This document shows, one piece after another, positions 47,001 to 57,647 of a stretch of DNA of 64,000 nt. Position 1 is the first letter of the stretch; every line of letters starts with the position of its first letter. Location: the NCBI GenBank assembly GCA_009192285.1, contig CM018603.1, positions 6,755,613 through 6,819,612 of the forward strand, in the 5' to 3' direction. The translations under genes were made by a program, and so were the position numbers. The stretch comes from Morchella semilibera. Lineage: Eukaryota; Ascomycota; Pezizomycetes; Pezizales; Morchellaceae. The notes below the pieces were generated by a model. The model did not search any database and was not told the DNA's origin. It saw only the letters and a list, made by a program, of their open reading frames with translations.

Positions 47001-48256
47001 TCCTCGTCATCATCGATCTCTTCAACACGATGACTGTGGTGCTTGTGGTGGTGATGACCATAGTGTATGTGATTACCCGGGGGAGGACCTGGCGGAGGTG
47101 GCTGCGGAGTTATTCTGGTGGCAGGGTAGGTTCCGGGGGGATGACTATGAGGCATCTGAGCAGCGTACTTTGAGTTTTGTTGTTGATGAGCATACTGTTC
47201 CAATTCCTCGTAGTATGCATCGTATAGAACCTCCAGCTCTTCTTCAATGGCTGTTCTTTTCCTTCCGCAAACACTACACGAGCAAGAGTGCTTCTGCTGT
47301 TCCTTCATTTTCCTCAAAACAGCTTCCTTCTCTACTTTCACTAAAGACCGGCGTTCCTCTTCACCCAAAGAAAGCCAAAAATCCTTGATCCTTTCACGTT
47401 CCTCATTTGTTGATGTATTCCAGATCCGATCTTTTTTTTTTGAGGACCCACTCGGCTGTCTCATAGGTGATACTCCGGAGCTTTGGTAAACTTCCTGGGT
47501 AGCATTTACCCCCTTCTTTTTCTTCTTTTTATTCTTTTTTTTTGCCCACAAGAGGTGCAGGAGCTTGAATTGGTGGGGGTATAAGAGTCATCATCCTCAT
47601 CATCATATCCCTGACTGTAATACCCCCCCTCCTCCTCTGGATCCACAAGTTCCGGAATGGTTTCTGAAGGATGATCCTCGTAATCGGGTCTGTTGGTCTG
47701 AATATCCTTTTGATATTGGCCGACCCTTTCATTAACATGATGATAGTGGGCCTCATTGTAATAGCCATCATGTAGATGATCTTTGTGATTGTTCCTATCG
47801 TGATCGTGACTATGACTGTGGTTATTAGGTAGTATATCTGGCTCTGGTTGGCGTTCCTGCTGTTGATGCTGGTTGCTGGCTTTCCCTTCTTCTTCTTTTT
47901 CTTCTTACCGGCCGATATTGTTTGGGCCAGCGTTGTGGGGGAAATCCATAGATGCGGGGGGCACTGCGGACGACAGCTGGTTGGTTATTTGGGTGGAGCG
48001 GTCTTTGGTGGTAGCGGTGGCAGCAGTTGATGCGGGTATAACGTTGCTAGTGCTAGTGCTACTACTGCTGTTGCTAATATTGCTGGAGTGATCTAGGATC
48101 CGGATTCGACACCTTCCTAGAAGGCACGGTAATCAGTTCTGTACCGTCCTTGCTGCGTATGTGGGTTGCCTTGCTACTGGAAGAAGACAAGAGAGACTGC
48201 CGGTGATAGATGTCTGTAGTTGATGGTATGTTACGCATGGGACATTCAGCGGACAT
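44053..48256 (-). CDS. NST1: NST1-like stress response protein
   Basis: Exons I can place (minus): 46879 upward to about 47551 and beyond, 46545-46801, 44741-46490, 44582-44671 and 44053-44531; introns 77, 54, 69 and 50 bp. The N-terminus from the ATG at 48256 has [12 protein letters not shown], like the NST1 start. The middle has the conserved [20 protein letters not shown] and [20 protein letters not shown] blocks. Then comes a highly charged coiled coil of about 200 residues (KE/RE/EE repeats) and a Pro/Gly/Met-rich region with PPGMPPGM repeats. NST1 in yeast is a negative regulator of salt tolerance; its P-body role is from the family. Odd: between about 48100 and 47545 the frame is not continuous. 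A 9-base A run (47535-47543) is one base short of phase, and two further shifts lie upstream, which could be introns or errors. Divergent from Rho2. Confidence 0.85.
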
Positions 48257-49775
48257 GGTGGGGCGGGAAAGAATACTCGGCAACAGGAGACGTAACCGGG
48301 GATAGACAAGTGGGCAAGTGGGGGTAAAGGGTCAAAAGAGAAGAGTGTGTATGGGTGCGGGGGGCGGGTAGATGCAGTAAGTGCCCTCTCTTGCTCCTGA
48401 ATTTGGCTTTGGGAGGTACAACTAACGCTGTGGAAGGACTTACAAGTGGTAGTCAGATCCGATCGACGACTGTGGAATTGGGTAGGTTTTACCAGGCGAG
48501 TGGTAGATGGGAGAAAGATTGGCGTCAGGAAAAGGGAATGGTACCCCGCTCAACAACAATTGAGAGAGGGATGAGGAGCCGCAACAATGTCAACTCAGAC
48601 CCACAGGCATGTATGTGCGAGAGAGATGCTTGGTCGTCTGCGCGGAGATGTGACAGGTGATGTAAGCGGCAGATGGTGGTTGGTGGAGCAGAGCCTCACG
48701 AAGGTCCGGGTAGTGCCGATTGCGGTTGTGGTGATGGTGGCGGGCGGTCAGTGCACGGCGGCAAAAACCAATCTTCAAATAAGTGATATGTGCGGGCAGG
48801 CGGGCGGGTAGTGGGGTGTCCAGTGAACAAAATGGGCGGGACGGAGTTGGAAAAGCAGCTTTAGCAACCGTTGGGGCTAGCGGTGTGGCGCTGTGGCAGT
48901 GCTAGCGGCCACTACATGTATGTAATTACGAAAGGCCAGTGATGTTCCATGGCACTGGAATGCAGTGTTTATGCACCTTGTGCGTTAGAGCTCGCTCCAT
49001 TCAACATTCAACATGAGCCCGCCCATTGGAAAAGTCCTTCATGTGAGGTTTAAAGGTTCCGGAGTGCCCATTGGCTCCGCGGCCAGCGTTTTGCTGGTCT
49101 GCATGGCCAGTCAGTTCTCTGGGTTGCGCGGGGAGAAGGTAGGGCGGGGCACTTAGGAAGGTAAGGGAGGGGAGAGGTACGTGTAAGCAGCAGGTAGTAC
49201 AGGCACACCCTGTCGTCTTATGGCCTACTAACGCACGCTTTATTGAGCAGACAGACTCCGTTGCTCGCCCTCTCGCTCACTCACTCACACGCCGCAGCAC
49301 CCACTGGGCAACAGGCCTTACATTTCTATTCACTCCACTCCACTCCACTCCTCTCCTCTCCTCTCCCCCTTCCCCTCCTCCGTTCTCGCCTGAGCTTCCT
49401 CCGTGCCGTCTCCGCTACCAGACATCGTACCCTCACTATTGTACTTGTCGCTCCCCGGCGTTCTTCCGCTCTCCTCTAATTGCTCCGAGACATTTACTCC
49501 TACCTCACTACTTCCCCTTCTTTACTACTGCAGCAGCTGCTGCTCATCCGTCCTCCTCTTTACCCTCTGAATCCCCCCCCCCCCCCTCGCCTCCACTCCT
49601 ACTACAATCTCACACCAACTCCCTTCGCAACAGTTCTCTTCTTAATCACACTCGTCAACAAGCTCCACGAGTAGTATCCAATCTACCCAATCTTCAGCCT
49701 CAGCCAGAAACATCTCGTACCCCTGCTGTTACCGAATATTTCAGTTTTGTTCTTTTCACCTTGCTTAACAGAACA
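48257..49775. promoter_or_regulatory. Intergenic region between divergent NST1 and Rho2 genes
   Basis: No gene recognised. One tacatgta octamer at 48913. The Rho2-proximal part is strongly C/T-rich: CTCCA and CTCCT repeats at about 49335-49380 and a run of about 13 C near 49567-49579, as in other 5' leaders of this window. Confidence 0.5.
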
Positions 49776-50936
49776 ATGGCTCAGAACAACGCCCAGAACG
49801 TCATTCGAAGGTACTCTATTCACTCCTCACCCTCGGTTGTTATTTTTCCGTTGTTACGATCACTTTGTTGTTTCCGCTCGCTTCGGGAGCTATCCATGTT
49901 GGGAATCGCTACACCACTATGACATGATATGTGGTTACCAAATTTAGATTCCTCCCCTATGCAATTTGGATTGAAATCTTCGATCTCAGCTCATCTCCCG
50001 GTTTTCGGAGATGTCCGCAAAGCTTTTTATAGTTTTAGCTAACATTGAATCTTTTTCCGACATAGGAAGTTGGTGATTATCGGCGACGGCGCCTGCGGAA
50101 AGACGAGTTTACTCAGTGTGTTCACTTTGGGGTACTTTCCTACGGTATGTTAAAGGTTCCAGAATTGTTCTTTTCTGTTTGCCAAAGTGGAGGTTTTCGT
50201 ACTAACGTTCTTGTTTAGCATTACGTGAGTTAATTACCCACAAGCCTTGCACATTGGTGTTAACAAGAGACCTTAATATAGGTGCCTACTGTCTTTGAAA
50301 ATTATGTTACAGATTGTAGAGTACGTTCTCCTCCTCGGATTCCCACATTTATCTGCTAACATAACCCGCAGGTTGATGGGAAATCTGTTCAGCTGGCGTT
50401 ATGGGATACAGCCGGTCAAGAAGACTATGAGGTAATCTCTCTTTCTTGAGCAATTCAGCATCTTGAAGAACCTTTCTAAAACCCAAAATCAAGAGGCTGC
50501 GACCACTGGCTTATGCTAAAGCCCATGTCATTCTAATTGGATATGCGGTTGATACGCCCGATTCGCTCGAGAACGTTGCCAACAAAGTAGCCCACCATTG
50601 CCCGTTATGTGCATTTGTACCCATGCTAAAAAGAAAAATGAATAGTGGATCGAGGAGGCCCATGAACGCTGCCCTGGTGTTCCCATAATACTTGTTGGTC
50701 TCAAGAAAGACCTCCGCGAAGACGCCAACGCTCGAGAGGAAATGCGCAAGAAGTCAATGCACTTTGTGCAGACTAGTTACGCCGAGACCATCGCTAAACA
50801 GGTTGGCGCAAGGAAATACCTAGAGTGCAGTAGTTTGACTGGGGAGGGTGTGGACGATGTGTTCGAGGCTGCAACCAGGGCAGCATTGTTAACTTTCGAG
50901 AAGGAGCGTGGTGGCGGGTGCTGCACCATCTTGTAA
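49776..50936 (+). CDS. rho2: Rho2-type small GTPase
   Basis: Seven exons: 49776-49810, 50066-50144, 50219-50224, 50282-50320, 50372-50431, 50494-50586 and 50646-50936. All phases agree, giving 200 residues. P-loop GDGACGKTS, switch [25 protein letters not shown] of switch II, and [10 protein letters not shown], which marks Rho2 rather than Rho1/Cdc42. It ends GGGCCTIL, a CAAX box with Leu (geranylgeranylation expected) and an extra Cys. Rho2 acts at the plasma membrane in cell-wall integrity and polarity, upstream of Pck2-type kinases in fission yeast. Exon 3 is only 6 nt (CATTAC, His-Tyr of PTHYVPT). The first intron is 255 bp; the others are 50-74 bp. Confidence 0.96.
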
Positions 50937-52860
50937 ATGCACATGAGTACGAACGGGATGAGCGATGGGGATGAAAAAAATCCATGAAACGATACTACGA
51001 TACAGCAAATGGCACTCATTCCGAATTTAGTCAGCCAATCGGGTTTTTTTTTATTATCAACGAAGGAAGCTAGAGGAAGTAGTGGGTTACAGGTATCCAA
51101 AGCAGAATGAAATCCTACGAACACGCCATTTTACGAACTATCGCCGAGGGCTTGGAATGAGAGGCTTGAAATCCAGTCTGGTATACCATAATAGGTTTCA
51201 TCTTCGCCTACATACTCTGTTACTATTTCTCCATTAGTTTCCTATATTCAACACTTGTGGATTGCATTTATTCTCTAAACTCGTGTGAAGGGGGCTCAAA
51301 TTCTTCCTCTTTTTTTCTTTTTCTTAATTCGGGTGGTTTTCCAAGGTCTTATTTGAGTTTTTTGAGTTATTAATCTGATATTTTCAGCGATTTGATTTTT
51401 CTTGTACTTTTTCCTGTTCCCGCCTCCCTAATTGCTTTAGGACTATTTACGGGAGTGGAAGGATTTGTGAAATGGTTTCTTTGCTTTCCGCCCTTTGTTG
51501 CTGCCACTGCTACTTTTGTCTTACTAGCATTCGTTTTCAGTGTTTCCATCTCGTTTTTTTATCCTTTGCTCATTCGGATTGGGTGGTTTTTTTAGACCGG
51601 GAAAAATTTATTCTTTTGATATTGGCGTGGGACCGGGTTTACTGGCTGGTTGGATCAGGTGGAAAATCGGTATGGACTTGGGGAGGGACTCTCAAACAGG
51701 GAAATGTGAGAAGTTTAGTTGAGCAGAATCTGTCTCGTTCTTGTGCAGGAAAGCTCTCCTAATTCGGTTCTGTTCGGTTGGCATCCATCAATGGAACTTG
51801 AAGCGATGAAAGAATAGGGGATGGGATGTGTGATAGTTGGGTTTAGGTTAAATCAGTAGCATGGGGGCGATGGTTGAAAGGATTTGTTGCTTTCTTTGGA
51901 AGAGGCCTCGGGTTGCGCAATTCGATCACTCATCAAAAGTTTATTTTGGTCCTCGTTTCCTTCAACATATACATGTACCTACGCGAGCTTTGACATGTAA
52001 TACCCTTTCAACCCTTCAAACATGTTGACACTGCATAGTCACAGTTTGCGGCGTGCTTACTTCTTTTAAACCCATCTCTGTCTCCTCCGTCCTCTTGCCT
52101 TCCTACTTAGAATTGACATTTCAAAATGGCCGAGTGCGACGCAAGCTGAACGATGGAGATATTTATGGAAGTTGAAATCAATGAGCCGAGCCGGGTACTT
52201 GGACCTAGATTGTAGCTGTCATACTTTCGCATGGAGCACGATTTGATGGCTTGCAGTGCGCTGCAGCTCACCAAGCATCCCATGACGTCGAAATAGATAT
52301 AATACCTATTTAGTAGCTAGCTTACCCGCAATAGCGTCATACAGAATCACTCGTGCAACATAGAAAGGGAAATCGGGTTACGCTCATAGCATGGCCCTTT
52401 TTTTTTTTAACACCCCCCCCCCCCAATTTGACTCCCTACATATTCAAATTATGAGGCAACCGCCAACAACACCTTCATCCATCTACCGAGAAACTTTAGC
52501 CGTAGAAGAAAGGAAAAAAAAAACTCATAAGATTATAATATCACAGGTAGCATTTGACGAGGCCTCATTCACATCAGTTAGCTTTCTCGCAATATTCTTT
52601 TATTCCCCATATAACGTTTACCCCAGAGCCCATTTTATTTGTTAGTTAGCTATTGAAGGAAACCGCACCAATCTGGTAGGAAGGATAGATAGAGTAGAAT
52701 CCCAGTAAGAAAGAAACATTAATTATACTCTCTTTTTCCCATCCCTCTCCCACCCATCAACCCCACCACCCTTTGTCGAAGTGTAACCTGGTCAGCTAGC
52801 TAGTCTTGAACATCGCAACACCAAATTCATTAGCAACAAATAGCGCAGCAAACTACCAAC
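50937..52860. other. Intergenic between convergent Rho2 and SR-protein genes
   Basis: Rho2 3' region, T-rich, with short open frames to 96 codons and no motifs. One tacatgta octamer at 51970 and a C run near 52413-52423. No gene recognised. Confidence 0.55.
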
Positions 52861-54704
52861 CTAAAAACGACGTCTTTCGTATTCATCGTAACCCCTCGGT
52901 GGTGGCCCTCGTGGTGGACTCCTGCCTCTATAAGGAGGACTCACCGGACGCCCTCTATGGGGTTCATCATAATGCCTTCTGCCACCTCCACCTCCACCTC
53001 CTCCGTTGGCACCTCCGGCATATGTGTCGTCCTCATAACGCCTAGGAGGCGGGTAGTCGTCACGGCCTCCGTATCCTCCGCCGCGCGGGGGCGGGTATTC
53101 ATCGGCCGCTGGGGGTGCGCGTCTAGGGGGAGGTGACCTATCGCGACCGCCGCCGCCATAGTACGGTTCGCGACCTCCACCGCCCCCACGAGGAGCAGGG
53201 GAACGCTCACGATAACGGGATGGAGGTGAATCGTAACGACGCCCATGGCGAGGTGGCGAGTGATAGCGGCCACCTGGGCCCGGGGAGTAACGGCGACCTC
53301 CATAGGGTCGGGGAGAGACAGAGCGACGAGGAGGCCCATGACCGCCGCGTGGAGGTGCGTCATGATCCGGCTAGCCTGAGTCAGCATAAAATATACCAGA
53401 TGAAATAAGGAGAGTGGGGAAATACATCGGCGACACAGCTCACATGTGCGCCCTTGAAGTCAGTGCCATCGAGAAAACCGACAGCTCTTTTGAGGTCTTC
53501 ATAGGTCTCAAATTCAACCATCCTGTAATATTTGTAAGTATTAATTGCGGGGTTGGCACAGAAGAGGGAAAGATCACTTACCCACGGCCGTCACGATCAC
53601 GGCTAACCTCAGAAAATACAACGTCGACATTGGACCTGCGTGCGAAATCTTTGAGATCCTAGGTAGAAGAGAACGTTCGTATGAGTTGAAATCCGAAACA
53701 AGACTCTTGCAGGCTTGTGGCTCCTCCAGTAAAAGCAGACGCGCACGGAAAATATTTTCCTGGACAAAGATCTGGCAGGTAATGTCGGGGGGCAAATGGG
53801 TTCCTGGCTCATTGGGATACATAAAAGATCGATACGACAGTCCAAGCCATAATAATAGGGAGCAATTTTCCTCCAAAATTGGGACGCTAAATCCTAGGGC
53901 AAAGCAGGCAACATGGAGGTTGCGGGGCAAATTCCATCGGGACCAGGGAATGTTTTCTAGCCAGGATTGGCAAAGGATAAAATATGGACATAGGGGCGGA
54001 TGTAAAAAGACTTTAATCGGAGTCACGAAAGCCTATGTTGCAGCAGGAATGAGGAGTGCGCCCACCTGCCAGCTCGTATCGGGTTGAAGGCCAGTAACAT
54101 TCATTCTGAAAGCGGTGCGTCTGGGACGTGGGAAGCTGCGATCCGCCCCACCAGTATATTCATGGCGAGGTTGATGACGATTGCCACGGGCAAACTGTAC
54201 AGTAAGAGTTTGGCCCTTGAAGTCGCGCCCATGATAGGCTGTGGTCAAGGGAAGAGAGTTAGTTTTCTAAACAGAAATCTAGCCAGAGAAGTAAAAAGTC
54301 CATAAAACGATATTCAATACAAAAAAGGGAAGAGGTGGGTGCGCACCAGGAACCACATCCTTCGCGTCAGCCTCGTTATCGTACTGAATGAAGCCAAAGC
54401 CATTCATGAGTTTAACCTCAACGATGTTTCCACTGCCATGTTCCTTGAAGAAATCTTCAACCTCTTGTTTCCTGGCTGTTATTTTTTCACGTTAGCGGAG
54501 GGCGATGATCAAGAGAGTTTAGGCCGAACAAAGTTCGCGCGAAAGACATCAATGTCATGAGTGGCGGGCGGTCAAAGCGACGACAAAACGATAACATTGT
54601 GTGAAACGAAACAAACGAAGGTCAAGAAAAGAAGAGAGGGATAGTAACATACCATCCTTGTGGAGATTGCCCAAGTAGAGGCGAGTCCCCGAATATTCAG
54701 CCAT
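52861..54704 (-). CDS. SR-type RNA-binding splicing factor with two RRMs (Srp2/Npl3-like)
   Basis: Exons 54653-54704, 54347-54475, 54066-54238, 53582-53658, 53444-53522 and 52861-53370; introns 177, 108, 407, 59 and 73 bp. Phases agree, giving 339 residues. RRM1 opens TRLYLGNL (RNP2) and has NGFGFIQYDN (RNP1). RRM2 opens RMNVTGLQPDTSWQDLKDF, the SWQDLKD of SR-protein pseudo-RRMs, with RGMVEFETYEDL. The tail is Arg/Gly/Pro/Ser/Tyr-rich (SPRPYGGRRYSPGP, RRYEDDTY) and ends YDEYERRRF. Such proteins bind exonic enhancers and shuttle with mRNA. The 407-bp intron splitting RRM2 is far longer than its neighbours. The start is the only ATG giving MAEYSGTRLYLGNL. Confidence 0.95.
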
Positions 54705-57647
54705 GACTACAGCAGACTGGTCTTGATATTTGGGAGTTGATGTTTATCGGTGATGTCAATGGATGGTTATGAAGTGGAAGGATGTGTGTGATGTGTGTGT
54801 CTGTGTGTTTTTTGGGGAGGGGAGAGCGACAATGATGGATGTGATGAGATCGACGGTGACCACAGCAGCCAGAGAAACAGGCAGAGTGGGAAAACTCAAG
54901 AGGAGGTAAACGGATGGGGCTGACGGGTCGGGACTCGGGAACACTTATATACCACAGCTAGTAAGGCCGCCAGGTACTCCACAGTTTTTTCATTTCTTCC
55001 TCTTGATCCTGATGGCTGGTGCCTGATTTACTACAAATAAACGATGTCTTGGAGAGGGGTGCTCACGCTTGACACTCCTTGCGGAATTTGGAACATCTTT
55101 TTTAATTTATTTTTCCTATGGCCCACAGAGAGATGAGGCGAGGAATACCAGACATACATGTACCTACAACTGGTACATACATACATACATGTACTCTACA
55201 TACATGTACATACATCATTTACTATGAGGCGGGGTGGGCGAGGCGAGCAGGCCACTCCTTTGCTGCTGCCGCACAAGCAACGCAACACAACACAAACTGA
55301 GCACAACAGCTTGCTGGGAACGCACTGGCTCTTCTGCGGCTCTTCCCCCGAGGAATAGAGGAATAGGCTAAAGTGGAAGGCGAAGAGCGGCTGCTTCTCT
55401 CATGCTTGGCCCTCTAGTACAGACATGTAATGTAGGTACCTCCTGTACTCAACACATGAGGTTGGTACCGCGAGCTCTAAATACTACAGCACAAAGTCCA
55501 CGGGGCAAGGTTTTCAGTCGTTCCAGTGGGTGAGATTGACCGTAAATTTATGACTGGTTTGACTGGTTCCAATGTTAGTGTTGGCAGCAAACTTTAGCAG
55601 ATCTACCCTGTTCTTCTCATGGTGGAATCTATCCAGATTCACTTGCAGCCTGCGTAAAGGTGGGGGATCAAGGTTGAATTTATACTCCAAGGCCATGTAT
55701 CTTATGCACTTGTAAAAACTTGTAGGTACATGTACATACATGTAATAAGCGAAGATACACGTACAGAGTACCTACATGTTTACATGTATCTATGACTACT
55801 CGCGCGTTAACTTAAGTGAGTCGTCGGATATCGTTGCAACCAAACGCCCGACTTTTTAATTAACGACTGAGTCTCTCCTACCGAAAATCTTCTGTTCTTG
55901 CATACAATAATGTAGAGTAAGTATTTCGTCGATCCACGAGGATAATCCCTCATCTGACCAACCACTGTCCCTTGTTGCAAGCCACAGGGCCGAGATGCAC
56001 GCCAAACCACTACCAAACATAAACATGGAAACATTATACCCCATATCTACCTCTCTCCCCCCACCCCGCATGCCCAACTTATTTATTGAGGTTGCCTTGC
56101 AGATAGAGAGCGGGATAACCGTAATTATTGGCGATAGCCTTTATCTATCCCTAACTGCCGCTGTCGGCATGTTTATCTGTTTAATTTCGTTCCTTTTTCT
56201 TGCTTGATCATAACTTGCAATGGGATAGAATGAACCATCATAACCTTCATCTTATCAATCCTCTGCCTGAAATAGAGGGCCGAGAGCCATTATATGATCC
56301 TATGTACTTGACTCAAGGCTGCAACATATCGCCTGTATCCTATACTACGAGTCACATACGGTCATAACTACTAACTTGTCATCCTTCACCTGCTTGAACG
56401 GAATAGTTCAAGGGTGGGAAAACCAAAACCAAATCTGCTCGTATAAGCAGAGAGCAAGCAATCAGGAGATCAGTATGCACGGTGAGACGTTCAAATTTTC
56501 AAGATCTTTGGAATTATCTACTCACATGCGCACCCAAACAAAACATTGGTCAGACCTGGAAACACCAAACCCTGAAATAATTTCCTGGGGGGATTGAGTA
56601 TACGAGAATGCAGGACTGCATATGATGTGCGGACTGCGACCACTTTACAGTACAATTAACACACCATCCATGATCTCAGGAAGGCTTAAACCCACATCAG
56701 AAGGATGTGGTTAGGGGCTACCTCCCTCCTGATCTTATTAAATGTCTATTATACGGGGTTTATACTAGCAAGAGATATAGTAGTACCGAACGCGCAGGGA
56801 GACGCTTATTTCCTTGGGCAGCTGGAGAACTAGTATCCGAACCAAAATGATTGTGCGCCATGCAATCGGTCATAACCTAGGGTTGCATACATGTATACTA
56901 TGTTACCAATCATTTATTCCCCGAAAGAAAATTTTGAATCCGGCACCATCAGAACCTAATGACGTTTGTCTCAGACACCGAGAGGCTTTTGTTTCCTGAA
57001 AATTGTACTCTACAGTAACTCAGTGGTCACAGATGATCACTCGAAAATTCTGCGTTAGTGCACTTGCATTAGAATCTACAATCCCAGGCCTCTATTAAGA
57101 TTGGTTACAATCCATGTGGCGGAATTCGGTAGGCGAGACAGAGGTATGGCGGAGCTTGGCATTTTTTCCCCTATAATTGGTAGGCTATGGGGTCGGCATC
57201 AATCAGGTTACCGGAAAATGGAGCTGGCTCTATTTGAGCAAAGTCTCTAATACCCTCGCCACTCTGTATACCTAAGCTGGTGATCTTACTCTCCGGAGGG
57301 GCTTTTATATAGTAATGGTGAATGTAAAGCATGTATCGTCGAGAGAAGTGAACTGTGCAGTTGAAAAAGCAAGCTGATTCTGTCAAGACTCACGGCAACG
57401 TGGTTAGAGTGATAAATTGTGGAGGGTTGGTTGCCCTGCCGATCCACTGAGGCGTCATCGCTACTTGTTCCAAAATCGCTGCTGCGGTCTGTGTTGCGAC
57501 CATATTCAACCAACTCCACATCCGTCATCCATCACACTTGTCCTTCTATCAATTAGCGACTATCAACTCTTCCACACTGGGACCTCATCTCGACCTCTCA
57601 TCAATCCTCGCATTTCAATCTCCTCACCCTTTCTCGCACGGTCTACT
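54705..57647. other. Intergenic between divergent SR-protein and VPS35 genes
   Basis: About 2.9 kb without a recognised gene. Richest tacatgta area in the window (55155, 55186, 55201, 55727, 55737, 55781, 56888). The last 200 bp before VPS35 are C/T-rich. Confidence 0.55.
55150..55215 (+). repeat. TACATACATGTA-rich short repeat cluster
   Basis: Three tacatgta octamers plus CATACATACATA units within 66 bp. Low-complexity, partly palindromic. Confidence 0.7.

Noticed and set aside
52941-53387. 148-codon open frame overlapping the SR-protein tail
   Set aside because: Alternative frame of the RGG/RS-rich coding exon, produced by its repetitive composition.
53574-54026. 150-codon minus-strand open frame
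   Set aside because: Lies almost wholly within the 407-bp intron of the SR-protein gene, and the predicted peptide resembles nothing known.
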